Shown piece after piece: positions 20,340 to 30,160 of a stretch of DNA of 64,000 bases. The DNA comes from Prochlorococcus sp. AG-412-J13 (GTDB taxonomy: Bacteria; Cyanobacteriota; Cyanobacteriia; PCC-6307; Cyanobiaceae). Made by a program: the position numbers and the translations under genes. The notes below the pieces were generated by a model. It did no database searches, was not told where the DNA came from, and saw only the letters and a program-made list of their open reading frames with translations. The first letter of the stretch is position 1. Each line of letters opens with the position of its first letter. The stretch is taken from NCBI GenBank assembly GCA_003214815.1, contig QCLE01000002.1, positions 107,070-171,069 on the forward strand. The letters are read 5' to 3'.

Positions 20340-22103
20340 GTGACCCTTACTTCGAGATCCTTTTCAAAGGGTGGTTCAAAAAATGAAAATCCAATTTGGA
20401 TAACTGGTGCGGATGCACTAATGGATTCTTTAAAAATTCATGGGGTAAAAGTTATATTTGGATATCCTGGAGGAGCCATACTCCCAATATATGACGCAGT
20501 TCATAAGGCAGAAGAAGATGGTTGGTTAAAGCATTTTATGGTAAGGCATGAACAAGGTGGTTCTCATGCGGCTGATGGATATGCAAGATCTACTGGTGAA
20601 GTAGGAGTATGTTTTGGGACCTCAGGACCAGGTGCAACAAATTTGGTAACCGGAATTGCAACTGCTCAAATGGATTCAGTCCCCCTAGTTGTAGTTACAG
20701 GTCAAGTCCCAAGACCTGCTATAGGCACAGACGCTTTTCAAGAAACTGATATTTTTGGGATAACTCTTCCCATAGTGAAACATTCATGGGTAATAAGAGA
20801 TCCTTCAGATATCTCGAAGATAGTTTCTGAAGCTTTTTTTATAGCATCTTCTGGAAGGCCTGGCCCTGTTTTAATTGATATACCCAAAGATGTAGGTCAG
20901 GAGTTCTTTAATTACCAAAGAGTTTTGCCTGGTGAGATTATTCCTAAAGGATTTAAAAGGAATGGAGATATTAATGATTGCGATATCAATAAAGCAATTA
21001 AATTAATAGAAGATTCTGAAAGACCTCTTCTATACGTAGGGGGTGGGGCAATATCTTCAGGGGCTCATGATGACATAAGAACTTTGGCAAAGAATTATCA
21101 AATACCAGTGACTACAACCTTAATGGGGAAAGGGGCTTTCGATGAAAAAGATAATTTATCAGTTGGGATGTTAGGAATGCACGGAACTGCTTACGCAAAC
21201 TTTGCAGTTACAGAATGCGATCTTTTAATTGCAATTGGAGCTAGATTCGATGATAGGGTGACTGGAAAATTGGATACTTTTGCTCCTAATGCAAAGGTGA
21301 TTCATATAGATATTGACCCAGCAGAAGTTAATAAAAATAGACGTGTAGATGTTGCAATTGTTTCTGATGTTTCAAAAGCCGTTAGCAAAATTAATCAAAA
21401 ATTTCTTAAAAAAAAATTTAGTATTCAGACGAAGAACTGGTTAGATAAGATTGATTTTTGGAAAAATAAACACCCTTTATATGATCCGCCTAAAGAAGGA
21501 GAAATTTATCCTCAGGAAGTTCTTTTAAAAGTTAGGGAACTTTCACCAGAAGCTTATGTAACTACAGATGTAGGACAACATCAGATGTGGGCTGCTCAAT
21601 ATCTTAGGAATTCTCCAAGAAAATGGATTAGTAGTGCAGGCTTAGGCACTATGGGTTTTGGATTGCCAGCGGCAATTGGAGTAAAAGCAGCCTTACCTAA
21701 TTCAGACGTAATTTGTATTGCAGGAGATGCAAGTATCTTAATGAATATTCAAGAATTAGGAACTTTATCTCAATATGGTTTAAATGTGAAATTGATCATT
21801 ATAAATAATCGCTGGCAAGGGATGGTAAGACAATGGCAGGAAAGTTTCTATGATGAAAGGTATTCCTCATCTGATATGAGTTGTGGTGAACCTGACTTTG
21901 TAAAACTTGCTGAGTCTTTTGGAGTTAAAGGATACTTAATTTCTGATAGAAAACAATTGCAGAATGAATTAAAAAATGCGTTTGATCATGACGGACCTGC
22001 CTTGATTAATATTCTTGTGAGAAGAGGTGAAAATTGCTATCCAATGGTTCCTCCTGGAAAAAGTAACGCTCAAATGGTTGGATATGTTAATTGTGAAGAC
22101 TAA
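20340..22103 (+). CDS. ilvB: Acetolactate synthase large (catalytic) subunit
   Basis: IlvB (587 residues) condenses pyruvate to acetolactate or acetohydroxybutyrate in branched-chain amino-acid synthesis, using ThDP, FAD and Mg2+. The ThDP glutamate region [15 protein letters not shown], the [14 protein letters not shown] segment, the FAD-binding middle domain and the C-terminal ThDP motif [14 protein letters not shown] followed by [12 protein letters not shown] are present. A GTG start at 20340 is used. Length is normal. The regulatory subunit ilvN is not in the window. Confidence 0.96.
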   Translation: MTLTSRSFSKGGSKNENPIWITGADALMDSLKIHGVKVIFGYPGGAILPIYDAVHKAEEDGWLKHFMVRHEQGGSHAADGYARSTGEVGVCFGTSGPGATNLVTGIATAQMDSVPLVVVTGQVPRPAIGTDAFQETDIFGITLPIVKHSWVIRDPSDISKIVSEAFFIASSGRPGPVLIDIPKDVGQEFFNYQRVLPGEIIPKGFKRNGDINDCDINKAIKLIEDSERPLLYVGGGAISSGAHDDIRTLAKNYQIPVTTTLMGKGAFDEKDNLSVGMLGMHGTAYANFAVTECDLLIAIGARFDDRVTGKLDTFAPNAKVIHIDIDPAEVNKNRRVDVAIVSDVSKAVSKINQKFLKKKFSIQTKNWLDKIDFWKNKHPLYDPPKEGEIYPQEVLLKVRELSPEAYVTTDVGQHQMWAAQYLRNSPRKWISSAGLGTMGFGLPAAIGVKAALPNSDVICIAGDASILMNIQELGTLSQYGLNVKLIIINNRWQGMVRQWQESFYDERYSSSDMSCGEPDFVKLAESFGVKGYLISDRKQLQNELKNAFDHDGPALINILVRRGENCYPMVPPGKSNAQMVGYVNCED

Positions 22104-22168
22104 TTTTCTTAAATTCGTCATTTTTAAAAATTAACTTTAAGATAATTAAAAACTAAGATATTTCTGAA

Positions 22169-22519
22169 TTGAAAAAATTATCAAAATTTTTAATTATAGT
22201 TTGCTTAATTATTTTTAATCCTGTAATAGTTAATTCGGCTGAAATTCTTCAAATTAAAAGTTCAAATACTATTTTGGTGGGGGATCAAAATAGGAATTTA
22301 ACTATTGGATTATTTTGTGTAGATGTAAATGAAAATGATGAGCTCGAAGCAACTAATTTACTTAAGAGTGAATTCCCAAGGGGAAGCAAAGTGAAAATAA
22401 AACCTTTTGGTTTCAAAGAGAGTATTTTGTTAGCCAAAGTTTTTAATATAAAAGGTACCAAGGAAATGACCGAATTATTAGTCGCTAAAGACTTAACTAG
22501 TGAAATTTGTCCAAGTTAA
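22169..22519 (+). CDS. Exported protein with degenerate nuclease-like fold
   Basis: The 116-residue product starts at TTG 22169 and has a clear signal peptide (hydrophobic residues about 6-22, ending VNSA). The mature 90 residues faintly follow the staphylococcal-nuclease OB-fold order (a strand like LTIGLFCVDVNE, then a helix LEATNLLKSEFPRGSKVKI), but the catalytic Arg and acidic residues of true nucleases are not evident. Two cysteines (in FCVD and EICPS) could form a disulfide. It is convergent with the pgeF-like gene with no gap between the stops. Function unknown; likely a non-catalytic relative. Confidence 0.6.
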   Translation: MKKLSKFLIIVCLIIFNPVIVNSAEILQIKSSNTILVGDQNRNLTIGLFCVDVNENDELEATNLLKSEFPRGSKVKIKPFGFKESILLAKVFNIKGTKEMTELLVAKDLTSEICPS

Positions 22520-23308
22520 CTATCTCTCTGAGCAAATAAAATTCCATTGCCTCGAGATTGTGTTACTCCTTCTCCAGGAATTAAATTCATGTTTTAATTT
22601 GTATGTACATAAATTTGAGATATCTATATTTGTATTAGGGATGTTCTCATTTAAAAGTTGTCTATAGGCAGATCTTTTAAGATCAAGTTGATTTAAGTTT
22701 TGCTCTTTGAAGTGATTTGAATCACTAAAACTAAGATCTTTTTCAGTTTTAGTTAAATCGACCGTTGTTTTTTTGTTTTCGGCCTTTCTATAAAATTCTT
22801 TGAATGTGATTTTATCAACTCGATAATGTTCCTTCGAAATTGCGGGTCCTATTGCAACAAGTAAGTCATCTCTACATGTCCCAAAATTATCGAAAATTTT
22901 AACCAGATTTTTTATTATTTTTTTTTCTAAACCTTTTCTTCCACAATGCAAAGCTGCTACATGTCTTGTCCTTTTATCTGCGAAAAATATTGGCATGCAA
23001 TCACCTGTATAAACCCATAAGTTTTGATTGCATTTATTACCAAAAAGACCATCTGCATTAGTCTTACTTCCTACTTGCGAAACTGATCCAAAGACTATCT
23101 CATTACTGTGAATTTGATTGGAAACACAATTTATGTAATTTTCATTAAAGTGATTCCCTAAAAATTGAAGAAATTTTTCAGAGCTAGACTTCGTAAAGTA
23201 TGCATGTTTGAAATTAAATTGACTAAGGATAGGTGATGCATAATACTCAAATTTTTTGTTTTGAATAAAAATTTCAGATTTTGAGAAATATATTTCTTTG
23301 TAAGAAAT
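22520..23308 (-). CDS. pgeF: YfiH/PgeF-family multicopper-type protein, probable AUU start
   Basis: The family (laccase-domain or polyphenol-oxidase-like; PgeF removes L-Ser errors in peptidoglycan precursors in E. coli) is recognised by NQIHSNEIVFG, YTGDCMPIFFADKR and VAALHCGRKGL. Numbered from 23308 the conserved metal-site residues are H67, C104 and H121, nearly the spacing of E. coli YfiH. The frame is open without interruption back to 23338 but contains no ATG, GTG or TTG before residue 105, which is too late to make a working protein. An AUU at 23306-23308 lies 8 nt after AGGAG, giving 262 residues, the usual length. It lies 22 bp after the Tab2-like gene in the same transcript. Confidence 0.8.
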   Translation of the reverse strand: MSYKEIYFSKSEIFIQNKKFEYYASPILSQFNFKHAYFTKSSSEKFLQFLGNHFNENYINCVSNQIHSNEIVFGSVSQVGSKTNADGLFGNKCNQNLWVYTGDCMPIFFADKRTRHVAALHCGRKGLEKKIIKNLVKIFDNFGTCRDDLLVAIGPAISKEHYRVDKITFKEFYRKAENKKTTVDLTKTEKDLSFSDSNHFKEQNLNQLDLKRSAYRQLLNENIPNTNIDISNLCTYKLKHEFNSWRRSNTISRQWNFICSER

Positions 23309-23330
23309 AGTTCTTGCTCCTAAACTTAAT

Positions 23331-24236
23331 TTATGAAATTAATTCAATATCTCTTAAGATCCAGAAACCTGCAAATTTTTCGATGTATGGCGTTGACTGA
23401 ATGGAAATAAATTGATAACCAAAAGAATTTTTTTTATTCTCTAAAAACTTTGTACTTAAAATGCTTGCATCTTTTTCTGGCAAATCTGTTACCAGCCACT
23501 TATCGTCTTCTAAAGCTTCAAGGATGAGTTGGCTCTTACGTATAGTTAATTTAATAGGTTCTAAACAACTGAACCATGCAGAAAGTGCTAAAGATCTATC
23601 TTTGCTAAAAAGTCTTAATCCTGGAACCAAGTCATTATCATCTAAATTTTGCTGAATTGGGAAAATATCTCCAAATTCCATTGGCCAATTTTCTGCTGAT
23701 TTTAATTCGCCAATTGATATTTCAGAGAGAGTTAAAGCATCACCCCTCACTGCTTCTGGTAGAGGTTGAGGGGGGGATTCCATTTTGGAAGTAAAAGTAG
23801 GAGCTAGTACCCCTCTTACATAACCCTTTTCCTTTGGATAAATCTCTTTTTCAAGAAATTCGATTCTATCGAATAAATCGTAAGTTCTTCTACTTACAAG
23901 AGACTCAATACTTACGGCCTCCAGAGATTTCTTAATGATTGATTTCATTGAGGACCTCCAGAAACGAACTATTGAAGGTTTAGCCCACCCTTGTTTTTTT
24001 GCTTCACTTATTGCTTCATTTAGTGCCTTTGTAAGCCATACTGAATTAACTTCATTGGCAGGGCATTTTTTATTCCAAAGAAAAATATCTTCTGTCTTAT
24101 AACTTCTTGAAGAGCAAATAATTAACTCCCACCTTTTTTTGCCATTTAATTCAATAATTGGTCTTGAGTAGAAGTCTAATTCCCAATCTGAAATTTTTAA
24201 TTCGTGACTTGGTTCTTTTCTTTTATTAATGTTCAT
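23331..24236 (-). CDS. Tab2/ATAB2-type RNA-binding protein (DUF1092 family)
   Basis: The 301-residue protein contains the family hallmark WELDFYSRPI (about 18-27), WELIIC, the KPSIVRFWRSSM region, and a C-terminal FWILRDIE. In algae and plants Tab2/ATAB2 binds psaB mRNA and activates translation of photosystem I reaction-centre proteins; cyanobacterial homologues are presumed to support PSI biogenesis. Its start overlaps the rps1b stop by 4 bp (ATGA), so translation is probably coupled to an S1-like protein. A run of seven Gs at about 23770-23776 codes for Pro codons on the minus strand and is unusual in this AT-rich sequence. Confidence 0.85.
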   Translation of the reverse strand: MNINKRKEPSHELKISDWELDFYSRPIIELNGKKRWELIICSSRSYKTEDIFLWNKKCPANEVNSVWLTKALNEAISEAKKQGWAKPSIVRFWRSSMKSIIKKSLEAVSIESLVSRRTYDLFDRIEFLEKEIYPKEKGYVRGVLAPTFTSKMESPPQPLPEAVRGDALTLSEISIGELKSAENWPMEFGDIFPIQQNLDDNDLVPGLRLFSKDRSLALSAWFSCLEPIKLTIRKSQLILEALEDDKWLVTDLPEKDASILSTKFLENKKNSFGYQFISIQSTPYIEKFAGFWILRDIELIS

Positions 24237-25435
24237 TTATTTTGTTCTTTTTTATCGAAGAGTGCTTTAGTTTTTAGTGCTCTCTCTGTGGCTTCTTGCA
24301 TAACTTTTTGCTTATCAATAATTAATTCTCCTGCAGAGTTTTCTAGGAGTGCTGTATTGAGACCAATGCGCCCTTTTTCTAGGTCAATTTCAGATATTAA
24401 AGCTTTTATAATTTCCCCTTCTCTAAAAATTTCTCGTAAAGAACGAATAGATCCATTTGTTAGTGAGGATTGATGAAGTAGTCCACTAGCTCCTCCTAAA
24501 TCAATAAAGAAGCCATATGGTTTTACGGCTAAAACTTCTCCTTCAATTAATTGACCCAATTCTAGACTTGTAAATTTAGAGACTAATGATGCTTTCTTTT
24601 CAGAGAGAACTAATTTTCTGGTTTCTGGATTAACATCAAGAAAAGCTACTTTAAGAGTTTTGCCAACAAAAGATTGATAATCTTGACCATCTTCAAGTTG
24701 GGATCTTGGGATGAATCCTCTTAATCCATCTACATCACAAGTAAGCCCACCTCTGTTAAATCCATTAATTAAAACGTCAATTAGTTCGCCATTTTTTGCG
24801 GAACTTGATACTTTCTCCCAACTTTGCCTGAGAATTAATGCCCGAGCGCTCACTGTTACCATCCCATCAGCATTTTGTTCTTTGATAACCAAAACTTCCA
24901 TTTCAAGCCCGATAGAAAACTTTTCTTTAAAGTTAGTTATGACGCCCAACCCACATTCTTTCTTGGGCATATAACCAGGTGCTTTTCCACCAATGTCAAC
25001 ATATAGCCCATCACTTTCGATTGCTATAACCTTCCCTGAAATTGTTTCTCCTGTAGCCCCAATTGGCTCATTTGCATTTAAAGCCTCCAAAAAAGCACTT
25101 TCATCAAAATCGAATTCATCAACTGTTCTTTCTACTTGAAAATCTATGATTTGCTCAGAAAAATTGAGGGGTCTTTTTAAGTCTTTTTGAGAATTATCAA
25201 AAGCTTTAGTGTTTTCATTACTGCCCTCAATTTCTTTTACTGATGCATCTTTAAATATTTGAGGTTTGATTGAGATATTTTCTTTTTTAATTTCTTCTTG
25301 AGAATTGGTTTGCTCATTATGTATTTCTTGAGTATCTTTCTTGCTTATGTGAAGCACCTGAAGAGGTTTTTTAAAATCTTTTTTATTGCCCTTTGGTTGG
25401 ATATTATCTTGGGCATTTTTATTACTGACTCCCAT
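24233..25435 (-). CDS. rps1b: S1-domain protein, ribosomal protein S1 homologue B
   Basis: The 400-residue protein has an acidic/Lys-rich, low-complexity N-terminus (about 1-125) followed by three S1 RNA-binding domains: about 128-200 (starting GETISGKVIAIESDGLYVDIGGKAPG), about 215-280 (GELIDVLINGFNRGGLTCDVDG) and about 293-360 (GQLIEGEVLAVKPYGFFIDLGG). Cyanobacteria encode a main S1 (Rps1a) and this shorter homologue, which is thought to bind mRNA and may act in translation initiation of leader sequences without a Shine-Dalgarno. It leads the rps1b-Tab2-pgeF unit and is divergent from the creatininase gene (66 bp). Confidence 0.9.
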   Translation of the reverse strand: MGVSNKNAQDNIQPKGNKKDFKKPLQVLHISKKDTQEIHNEQTNSQEEIKKENISIKPQIFKDASVKEIEGSNENTKAFDNSQKDLKRPLNFSEQIIDFQVERTVDEFDFDESAFLEALNANEPIGATGETISGKVIAIESDGLYVDIGGKAPGYMPKKECGLGVITNFKEKFSIGLEMEVLVIKEQNADGMVTVSARALILRQSWEKVSSSAKNGELIDVLINGFNRGGLTCDVDGLRGFIPRSQLEDGQDYQSFVGKTLKVAFLDVNPETRKLVLSEKKASLVSKFTSLELGQLIEGEVLAVKPYGFFIDLGGASGLLHQSSLTNGSIRSLREIFREGEIIKALISEIDLEKGRIGLNTALLENSAGELIIDKQKVMQEATERALKTKALFDKKEQNK

Positions 25436-25501
25436 CGTAGGTAAAATAATAATAATTAATTATTAACATACTCTAAATGTTAGTACTCAAAATTAAAATT
25501 A

Positions 25502-26290
25502 ATGAAATTTAAACCAATACCTAATAAATTTGAATATTTAAATTGGCAAGAAATTGAGAGTATTGCAAAAGACAAAAAATCAACAGTGATTTGGCCATTC
25601 GGCTCTGTTGAACAACATGGGCCGCATTTGCCTCTTGCCACAGATAGTATTTTTGTTGATGAAATCATTAGCGAAGTTTTTAAATTATTCTCTCCCGATA
25701 TTCCATTAAAAAAACTTCCAACTCAATATATTGGGTTTTCTCCAGAACATAAGGGTTTTGCAGGGACAATTTCGCTTTCCTCAAATTTAATAACCTCAAT
25801 GATTAAGGAAGTCGGAGGTCAATTATCTGCAATGGGTTTTAAAAGATTGATATTAATTAATGGACATGGAGGTCAAATTTCACTCTTAAATACAGCGGCA
25901 AGAGAGCTAAGAAGTTTCGCACCTGGGATGGCAGTTTTCCCTTGTTTTTTATGGAGTGGTGTTAATGGATTAAGTGAATTGTTAACAAAAACTGAGATCG
26001 AGGATGGGCTTCATGCTTCTTTAGCTGAAACGAGTTTGATGCTCGCTTTAAAACCAGAATTAGTAGGAGATGAACGCCCAAATGAGGGCATTAAAGGACA
26101 GATCCCAGAAGGCTGGAGTCTAGAGGGCAATGCACCTACTGCTTGGCTTACAGACGATTTCAGTAAATCAGGTGTTATAGGGGATAGCAGAGGAGCAAAT
26201 GAGTCTTTAGGAAAAAATTTAAAGGAATTATTGATTAATCATTGGTTCAAATTGATCATGAATCTAATGCAATCGGATTGGCCAAATTAA
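25502..26290 (+). CDS. Creatininase-family amidohydrolase
   Basis: The 262-residue protein belongs to the creatinine amidohydrolase/MftE/ArfB-type family. The metal-site motif WPFGSVEQHGPHLPLATD (about 30-47) and the INGHGGQISLL box (about 117-127) are intact, and a Glu in SLAETSLML completes the usual metal set. Members include creatininase, formamidopyrimidine hydrolases and peptidases for modified peptides; the physiological substrate in Prochlorococcus is not known. The gene is divergent from rps1b and upstream of ado, with a 120-bp gap before the ado start. Confidence 0.85.
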   Translation: MKFKPIPNKFEYLNWQEIESIAKDKKSTVIWPFGSVEQHGPHLPLATDSIFVDEIISEVFKLFSPDIPLKKLPTQYIGFSPEHKGFAGTISLSSNLITSMIKEVGGQLSAMGFKRLILINGHGGQISLLNTAARELRSFAPGMAVFPCFLWSGVNGLSELLTKTEIEDGLHASLAETSLMLALKPELVGDERPNEGIKGQIPEGWSLEGNAPTAWLTDDFSKSGVIGDSRGANESLGKNLKELLINHWFKLIMNLMQSDWPN

Positions 26291-26365
26291 ATTGTAATTA
26301 AATTAATTTAAAAGAATTGGGCTTTAACATTTGAAAATATTTTCATGATATTTAAATAAACTCAC

Positions 26366-26371
26366 TATAAT
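26366..26371 (+). promoter_or_regulatory. Consensus -10 box of the ado promoter
   Basis: TATAAT at 26366-26371 is a perfect -10 hexamer. Transcription would begin near 26378. That leaves only about 6 nt before the ATG at 26384 but about 33 nt before the ATG at 26411, so the second start is favoured. No convincing -35 is seen at 17-bp spacing. Confidence 0.5.
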
Positions 26372-26410
26372 AATGTAATAATCATGCATAATGAGCTAAA
26401 GATTACTGAC

Positions 26411-27139
26411 ATGCAAACTCTAGAATCAAATAAAAACACTACTAAAGAATCTACTGATGAAAATTCTTTAAATTTACCTGATTTTACAACTGATTCATAT
26501 AAAGATGCATACAGCAGAATAAACGCAATTGTTATAGAGGGGGAGCAAGAGGCTCATGATAATTACATTTCAATAGCTACATTAATACCAAATGAGTTAG
26601 AAGAGTTAACAAAATTAGCAAAAATGGAGCTTAAACATAAAAGAGGCTTTACTGCATGCGGAAGAAATTTAGGTGTAGAAGCTGATATGGTATTTGCTAA
26701 AAAATTCTTTTCTAAATTACATGGCAATTTTCAAATCGCTTTAGAGAAAGGAAATTTGACGACATGTCTTTTAATTCAAGCTATTTTAATTGAGGCATTT
26801 GCTATCTCCGCATATCATGTCTACATACGAGTTGCAGATCCTTTTGCGAAAAAAATCACACAGGGAGTTGTTAAAGATGAATATCTCCACTTAAATTATG
26901 GTCAAGAGTGGCTTAAAGAGAATTTATCTACTTGTAAGGAAGAATTAATGGAAGCAAATAAGGTTAACCTTCCCTTGATTAAAAAGATGTTAGATGAAGT
27001 AGCAGAAGATGCATCAGTTTTGGCTATGGACAGGGAAGAATTAATGGAAGAATTTATGATTGCATATCAAGATACCCTTTTGGAAATAGGTCTAGATAAT
27101 AGAGAAATTGCGAGAATGGCAATGGCAGCAATTGTTTGA
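26411..27139 (+). CDS. ado: Aldehyde deformylating oxygenase (alkane synthesis)
   Basis: ADO (242 residues from this start) converts fatty aldehydes to alkanes and formate with O2 at a ferritin-like di-iron site. The iron ligands are in EGEQEAHDNY, ELKHKRGF, EAFAISAYHVY and KDEYLHLNYG. An upstream ATG at 26384 is in frame, but the internal MQTLESNK start matches the family and the promoter position. It is followed by aar, which makes its aldehyde substrate, across a 107-bp gap. The pair makes hydrocarbons, mainly C15/C17 in marine cyanobacteria (known for the family), located in membranes. Confidence 0.96.
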   Translation: MQTLESNKNTTKESTDENSLNLPDFTTDSYKDAYSRINAIVIEGEQEAHDNYISIATLIPNELEELTKLAKMELKHKRGFTACGRNLGVEADMVFAKKFFSKLHGNFQIALEKGNLTTCLLIQAILIEAFAISAYHVYIRVADPFAKKITQGVVKDEYLHLNYGQEWLKENLSTCKEELMEANKVNLPLIKKMLDEVAEDASVLAMDREELMEEFMIAYQDTLLEIGLDNREIARMAMAAIV

Positions 27140-27246
27140 TTTTTTTCTACTTAATTAAGCCTTTTAATAATTAATCATTCCTATTTAATTAGTTACCTCT
27201 GTGCTATTGTTCATAACATCGTATAGAAACCATTAATAAATTTTAA

Positions 27247-28287
27247 ATGTTTGGGTTAATAGGCCACTCAACCAGTTTTGAAGACGCAAAAAGAAAAGCT
27301 TCGATGCTAGGCTTTGATCATATTGCTGATGGTGACTTGGATGTTTGGTGTACAGCTCCACCTCAGTTGGTTGAAAATGTAGAAGTTAAGAGTGCTACTG
27401 GAATATCCATTGAAGGTTCTTATATAGATTCGTGCTTTGTTCCTGAAATGCTTTCTAGGTTTAAAACGGCAAGAAGAAAAGTATTAAATGCTATGGAACT
27501 AGCTCAGAAAAAAGGAATTAATATTACTGCTTTAGGAGGATTTACTTCTATTATTTTTGAGAATTTTAATCTTCTTCAGCATAAACAAATTAGAAATACT
27601 TCATTAGAATGGGAAAGATTTACTACTGGCAATACGCATACCGCCTGGGTTATTTGTAGGCAACTAGAAATAAATGCACCTCGCGTTGGGATAGACCTAA
27701 AAAAAGCAACTGTTGCTGTAATTGGTGCTACAGGGGACATAGGCAGTGCTGTTTGTAGATGGCTTATAAATAAAACTGGAATTTCTGAACTTCTTATGGT
27801 CGCAAGACAACAAGAACCACTAGCTTTATTACAAAAAGAATTAGATGGTGGCACCATAATAACTTTAGATGAGGCATTACCTCAGGCGGATATTGTTGTA
27901 TGGGTAGCAAGTATGCCTAAAACTATTGAGATTGATACTGATAAATTAAAAAAACCATGTTTAATGATTGATGGTGGATACCCCAAAAATCTTGATGAGA
28001 AATTTCAGGGCGAAAATATTCATGTTTTAAAAGGCGGTATAGTAGAGTTTTTCAATGATATTGGTTGGAATATGATGGAACTTGCAGAAATGCAAAACCC
28101 TCAGAGAGAGATGTTTGCTTGCTTTGCAGAAGCTATGATTTTAGAATTTGAAAAGTGTCATACCAACTTTAGTTGGGGAAGAAATAATATTTCTCTTGAA
28201 AAGATGGAATTTATTGGAGCAGCTTCTTTAAAACATGGTTTTTCTGCGATTGGACTTGATAAACACCCCAAAGTATTAACTGTCTAA
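27247..28287 (+). CDS. aar: Long-chain acyl-[acyl-carrier-protein] reductase
   Basis: AAR (346 residues) reduces acyl-ACP or acyl-CoA to fatty aldehyde with NADPH. The N-terminus [20 protein letters not shown] and the Rossmann motif [18 protein letters not shown] (about 157-174) are typical, as is the [14 protein letters not shown] segment. The gene ends 3 bp before accA, so hydrocarbon synthesis is transcriptionally joined to the carboxylase that feeds fatty acid synthesis. The 107-bp gap after ado could hold its own promoter. Confidence 0.97.
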   Translation: MFGLIGHSTSFEDAKRKASMLGFDHIADGDLDVWCTAPPQLVENVEVKSATGISIEGSYIDSCFVPEMLSRFKTARRKVLNAMELAQKKGINITALGGFTSIIFENFNLLQHKQIRNTSLEWERFTTGNTHTAWVICRQLEINAPRVGIDLKKATVAVIGATGDIGSAVCRWLINKTGISELLMVARQQEPLALLQKELDGGTIITLDEALPQADIVVWVASMPKTIEIDTDKLKKPCLMIDGGYPKNLDEKFQGENIHVLKGGIVEFFNDIGWNMMELAEMQNPQREMFACFAEAMILEFEKCHTNFSWGRNNISLEKMEFIGAASLKHGFSAIGLDKHPKVLTV

Positions 28288-28290
28288 ATT

Positions 28291-29298
28291 ATGGCTAAAC
28301 GTTACCTCCTTGATTTTGAAAAACCTCTTGTAGAACTTGAGAAACAGATAGAGCAAATTAAAGAATTAGCCAGAGATTCAGAAGTAGATGTAAGCCAACA
28401 GCTTCTACAGCTTGAAACCTTAGCTGCAAGGAGAAGAGAAGAAATATTTAAATCTCTTACTCCTGCACAAAAGATTCAGGTAGCTAGACATCCTCAAAGG
28501 CCTAGCACTTTGGACTTTGTTCAAATGTTTTGCGATGACTGGATAGAATTACATGGAGACAGAAATGGAGGTGATGATATGGCACTAATTGGGGGGATAG
28601 GTTCGATAAATAACAGGCCAGTGTTAATGTTAGGACATCAGAAAGGAAGAGATACAAAAGAAAATGTAGTAAGGAACTTTGGGATGGCAAAGCCAGGAGG
28701 TTACAGAAAAGCTCTAAGATTAATGCAGCATGCTGATAGATTTTCCTTGCCAATTCTTACATTTATTGATACTCCCGGAGCTTATGCAGGTTTAACTGCT
28801 GAAGAACAGGGGCAGGGAGAGGCGATAGCAAGAAACTTAAGGGAGATGTTTGGATTGAAAGTCCCTATAGTTGCTACTGTCATTGGAGAAGGTGGTTCTG
28901 GAGGTGCACTTGGAATAGGTGTCGCTGATAGGTTACTAATGTTTGAGCACAGTGTTTATACAGTTGCAAGCCCAGAAGCATGTGCATCAATTTTGTGGAG
29001 AGATGCTGCAAAGGCTCCAGAAGCTGCATCAGCACTTAAAATTACAGGTAAAGACTTACTTAAATTGGGGATAATCGATGAAGTATTACCAGAACCCTCT
29101 GGTGGGAATAATTGGGCTCCTTTAGATGCTGGCAATACACTGAAGGAAGCTATTGAGAAACATCTTAATGCTTTATTGCAAATGACAAAAGATGAACTCA
29201 TTGAGGAAAGATATAAAAAGTTTAGGGTTTTAGGTAAATTTATCGAGGCCAATAGTATTGAAGAGATTTATAGTGAAATTCCCCAAAAAACTGAATAA
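28291..29298 (+). CDS. accA: Acetyl-CoA carboxylase carboxyltransferase subunit alpha
   Basis: AccA (335 residues) is half of the carboxyltransferase that moves CO2 from biotin to acetyl-CoA, giving malonyl-CoA. Conserved blocks include [37 protein letters not shown], the [21 protein letters not shown] motif (residues about 163-183) and [12 protein letters not shown]. It starts 3 bp after aar and is followed 1 bp later by, or overlaps, an SDR gene. The beta subunit is not in the window. Confidence 0.97.
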   Translation: MAKRYLLDFEKPLVELEKQIEQIKELARDSEVDVSQQLLQLETLAARRREEIFKSLTPAQKIQVARHPQRPSTLDFVQMFCDDWIELHGDRNGGDDMALIGGIGSINNRPVLMLGHQKGRDTKENVVRNFGMAKPGGYRKALRLMQHADRFSLPILTFIDTPGAYAGLTAEEQGQGEAIARNLREMFGLKVPIVATVIGEGGSGGALGIGVADRLLMFEHSVYTVASPEACASILWRDAAKAPEAASALKITGKDLLKLGIIDEVLPEPSGGNNWAPLDAGNTLKEAIEKHLNALLQMTKDELIEERYKKFRVLGKFIEANSIEEIYSEIPQKTE

Positions 29299-29299
29299 A

Positions 29300-30007
29300 T
29301 TGAAATTAGCTTTTATAACTGGTGCTACGAAAGGTATTGGTAGATCCACCGCAATTACTTTTGCTAATGCTGGATGGGATTTAATTTTACTTTCCAGGAA
29401 CATGGAATCAATGGAGAAACTAAAGAGTGAACTATTGACTACTAATTCTAAAATTAACCTAGTTAGTTGTGATTTATCTAATCCTCTAGAAATTGGGGTT
29501 TGTGTTAAAGAAGCAATTGAGAAATATGGTTGCCCATCAGTCTTAATAAATAATGCTGGTTGTGCATTTAATGGGTCACTAGTTGAAATGGATTTGGGCC
29601 AATGGGAACAAACTATTCAAATAAACCTCACAAGTGTATTCCAAATTTGTAGCGCAATTGTTCCTCAAATGAGAAAAAATGGTGGATTAGTTATTAACGT
29701 TAGTAGCCATGCTTCTTATAATGCATTCCCCCAATGGGGAGCATATTGTATTTCGAAATCTGCACTAATGATGTTTACTAAATGCTTGAGAGAGGAGGAG
29801 AGATCTAATTCAATCAGAGCATGCACAATAACTTTAGGTTCAGTAAATACTCCTCTTTGGGACTCCGAATCGATCAATTCTGATTTTGATAGAACTGCTA
29901 TGCTCTCCTCAAAAGAGGTATCAGATACTATTCTCTATATGGCTCAACAACCTGAATCGCAATTAATTGAAGACTTAACATTGATGCCTTCTGGAGGAGC
30001 TTTTTAA
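29300..30007 (+). CDS. Short-chain dehydrogenase/reductase
   Basis: The product is a classical SDR. The cofactor motif TGATKGIG lies near the N-terminus, NNAG follows (about 95-98), and the catalytic triad is visible as S in NVSSHASYN, then the Y-x-x-x-K in YCISKSAL. The TTG at 29300, one base after the accA stop, gives 235 residues beginning right at the first strand. A TTG at 29258 would add 14 residues and overlap accA, with GAGG about 10 nt upstream; that start is possible. Context with accA, aar and ado suggests a lipid or fatty acyl substrate, but FabG-like specificity cannot be shown. Confidence 0.83.
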   Translation: MKLAFITGATKGIGRSTAITFANAGWDLILLSRNMESMEKLKSELLTTNSKINLVSCDLSNPLEIGVCVKEAIEKYGCPSVLINNAGCAFNGSLVEMDLGQWEQTIQINLTSVFQICSAIVPQMRKNGGLVINVSSHASYNAFPQWGAYCISKSALMMFTKCLREEERSNSIRACTITLGSVNTPLWDSESINSDFDRTAMLSSKEVSDTILYMAQQPESQLIEDLTLMPSGGAF

Positions 30008-30086
30008 ACATTCTTTTTCTCGTCTTAATCTTTGAAAACTGATTTTTTCAAAGGTTATTTGCACCCGATTTAACAAGAGAATGTGA

Positions 30087-30092
30087 TATAGT
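30087..30092 (+). promoter_or_regulatory. Extended -10 candidate upstream of folE
   Basis: TATAGT at 30087-30092 is preceded by TGA, giving an extended -10 (TGn-TATAGT), about 70 nt before folE. A 9-bp stem (CTTTGAAAA at 30030-30038 and TTTTCAAAG at 30045-30053) lies between the SDR stop and this box and may end the upstream transcript, although no U-run follows. Assignment is by pattern only. Confidence 0.35.
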
Positions 30093-30160
30093 GTATGAGC
30101 AATTAAGCTTTTAGAAGATACAGTTAATCAAGTTGCATACAACTTTCTGTTTAGAATTTT

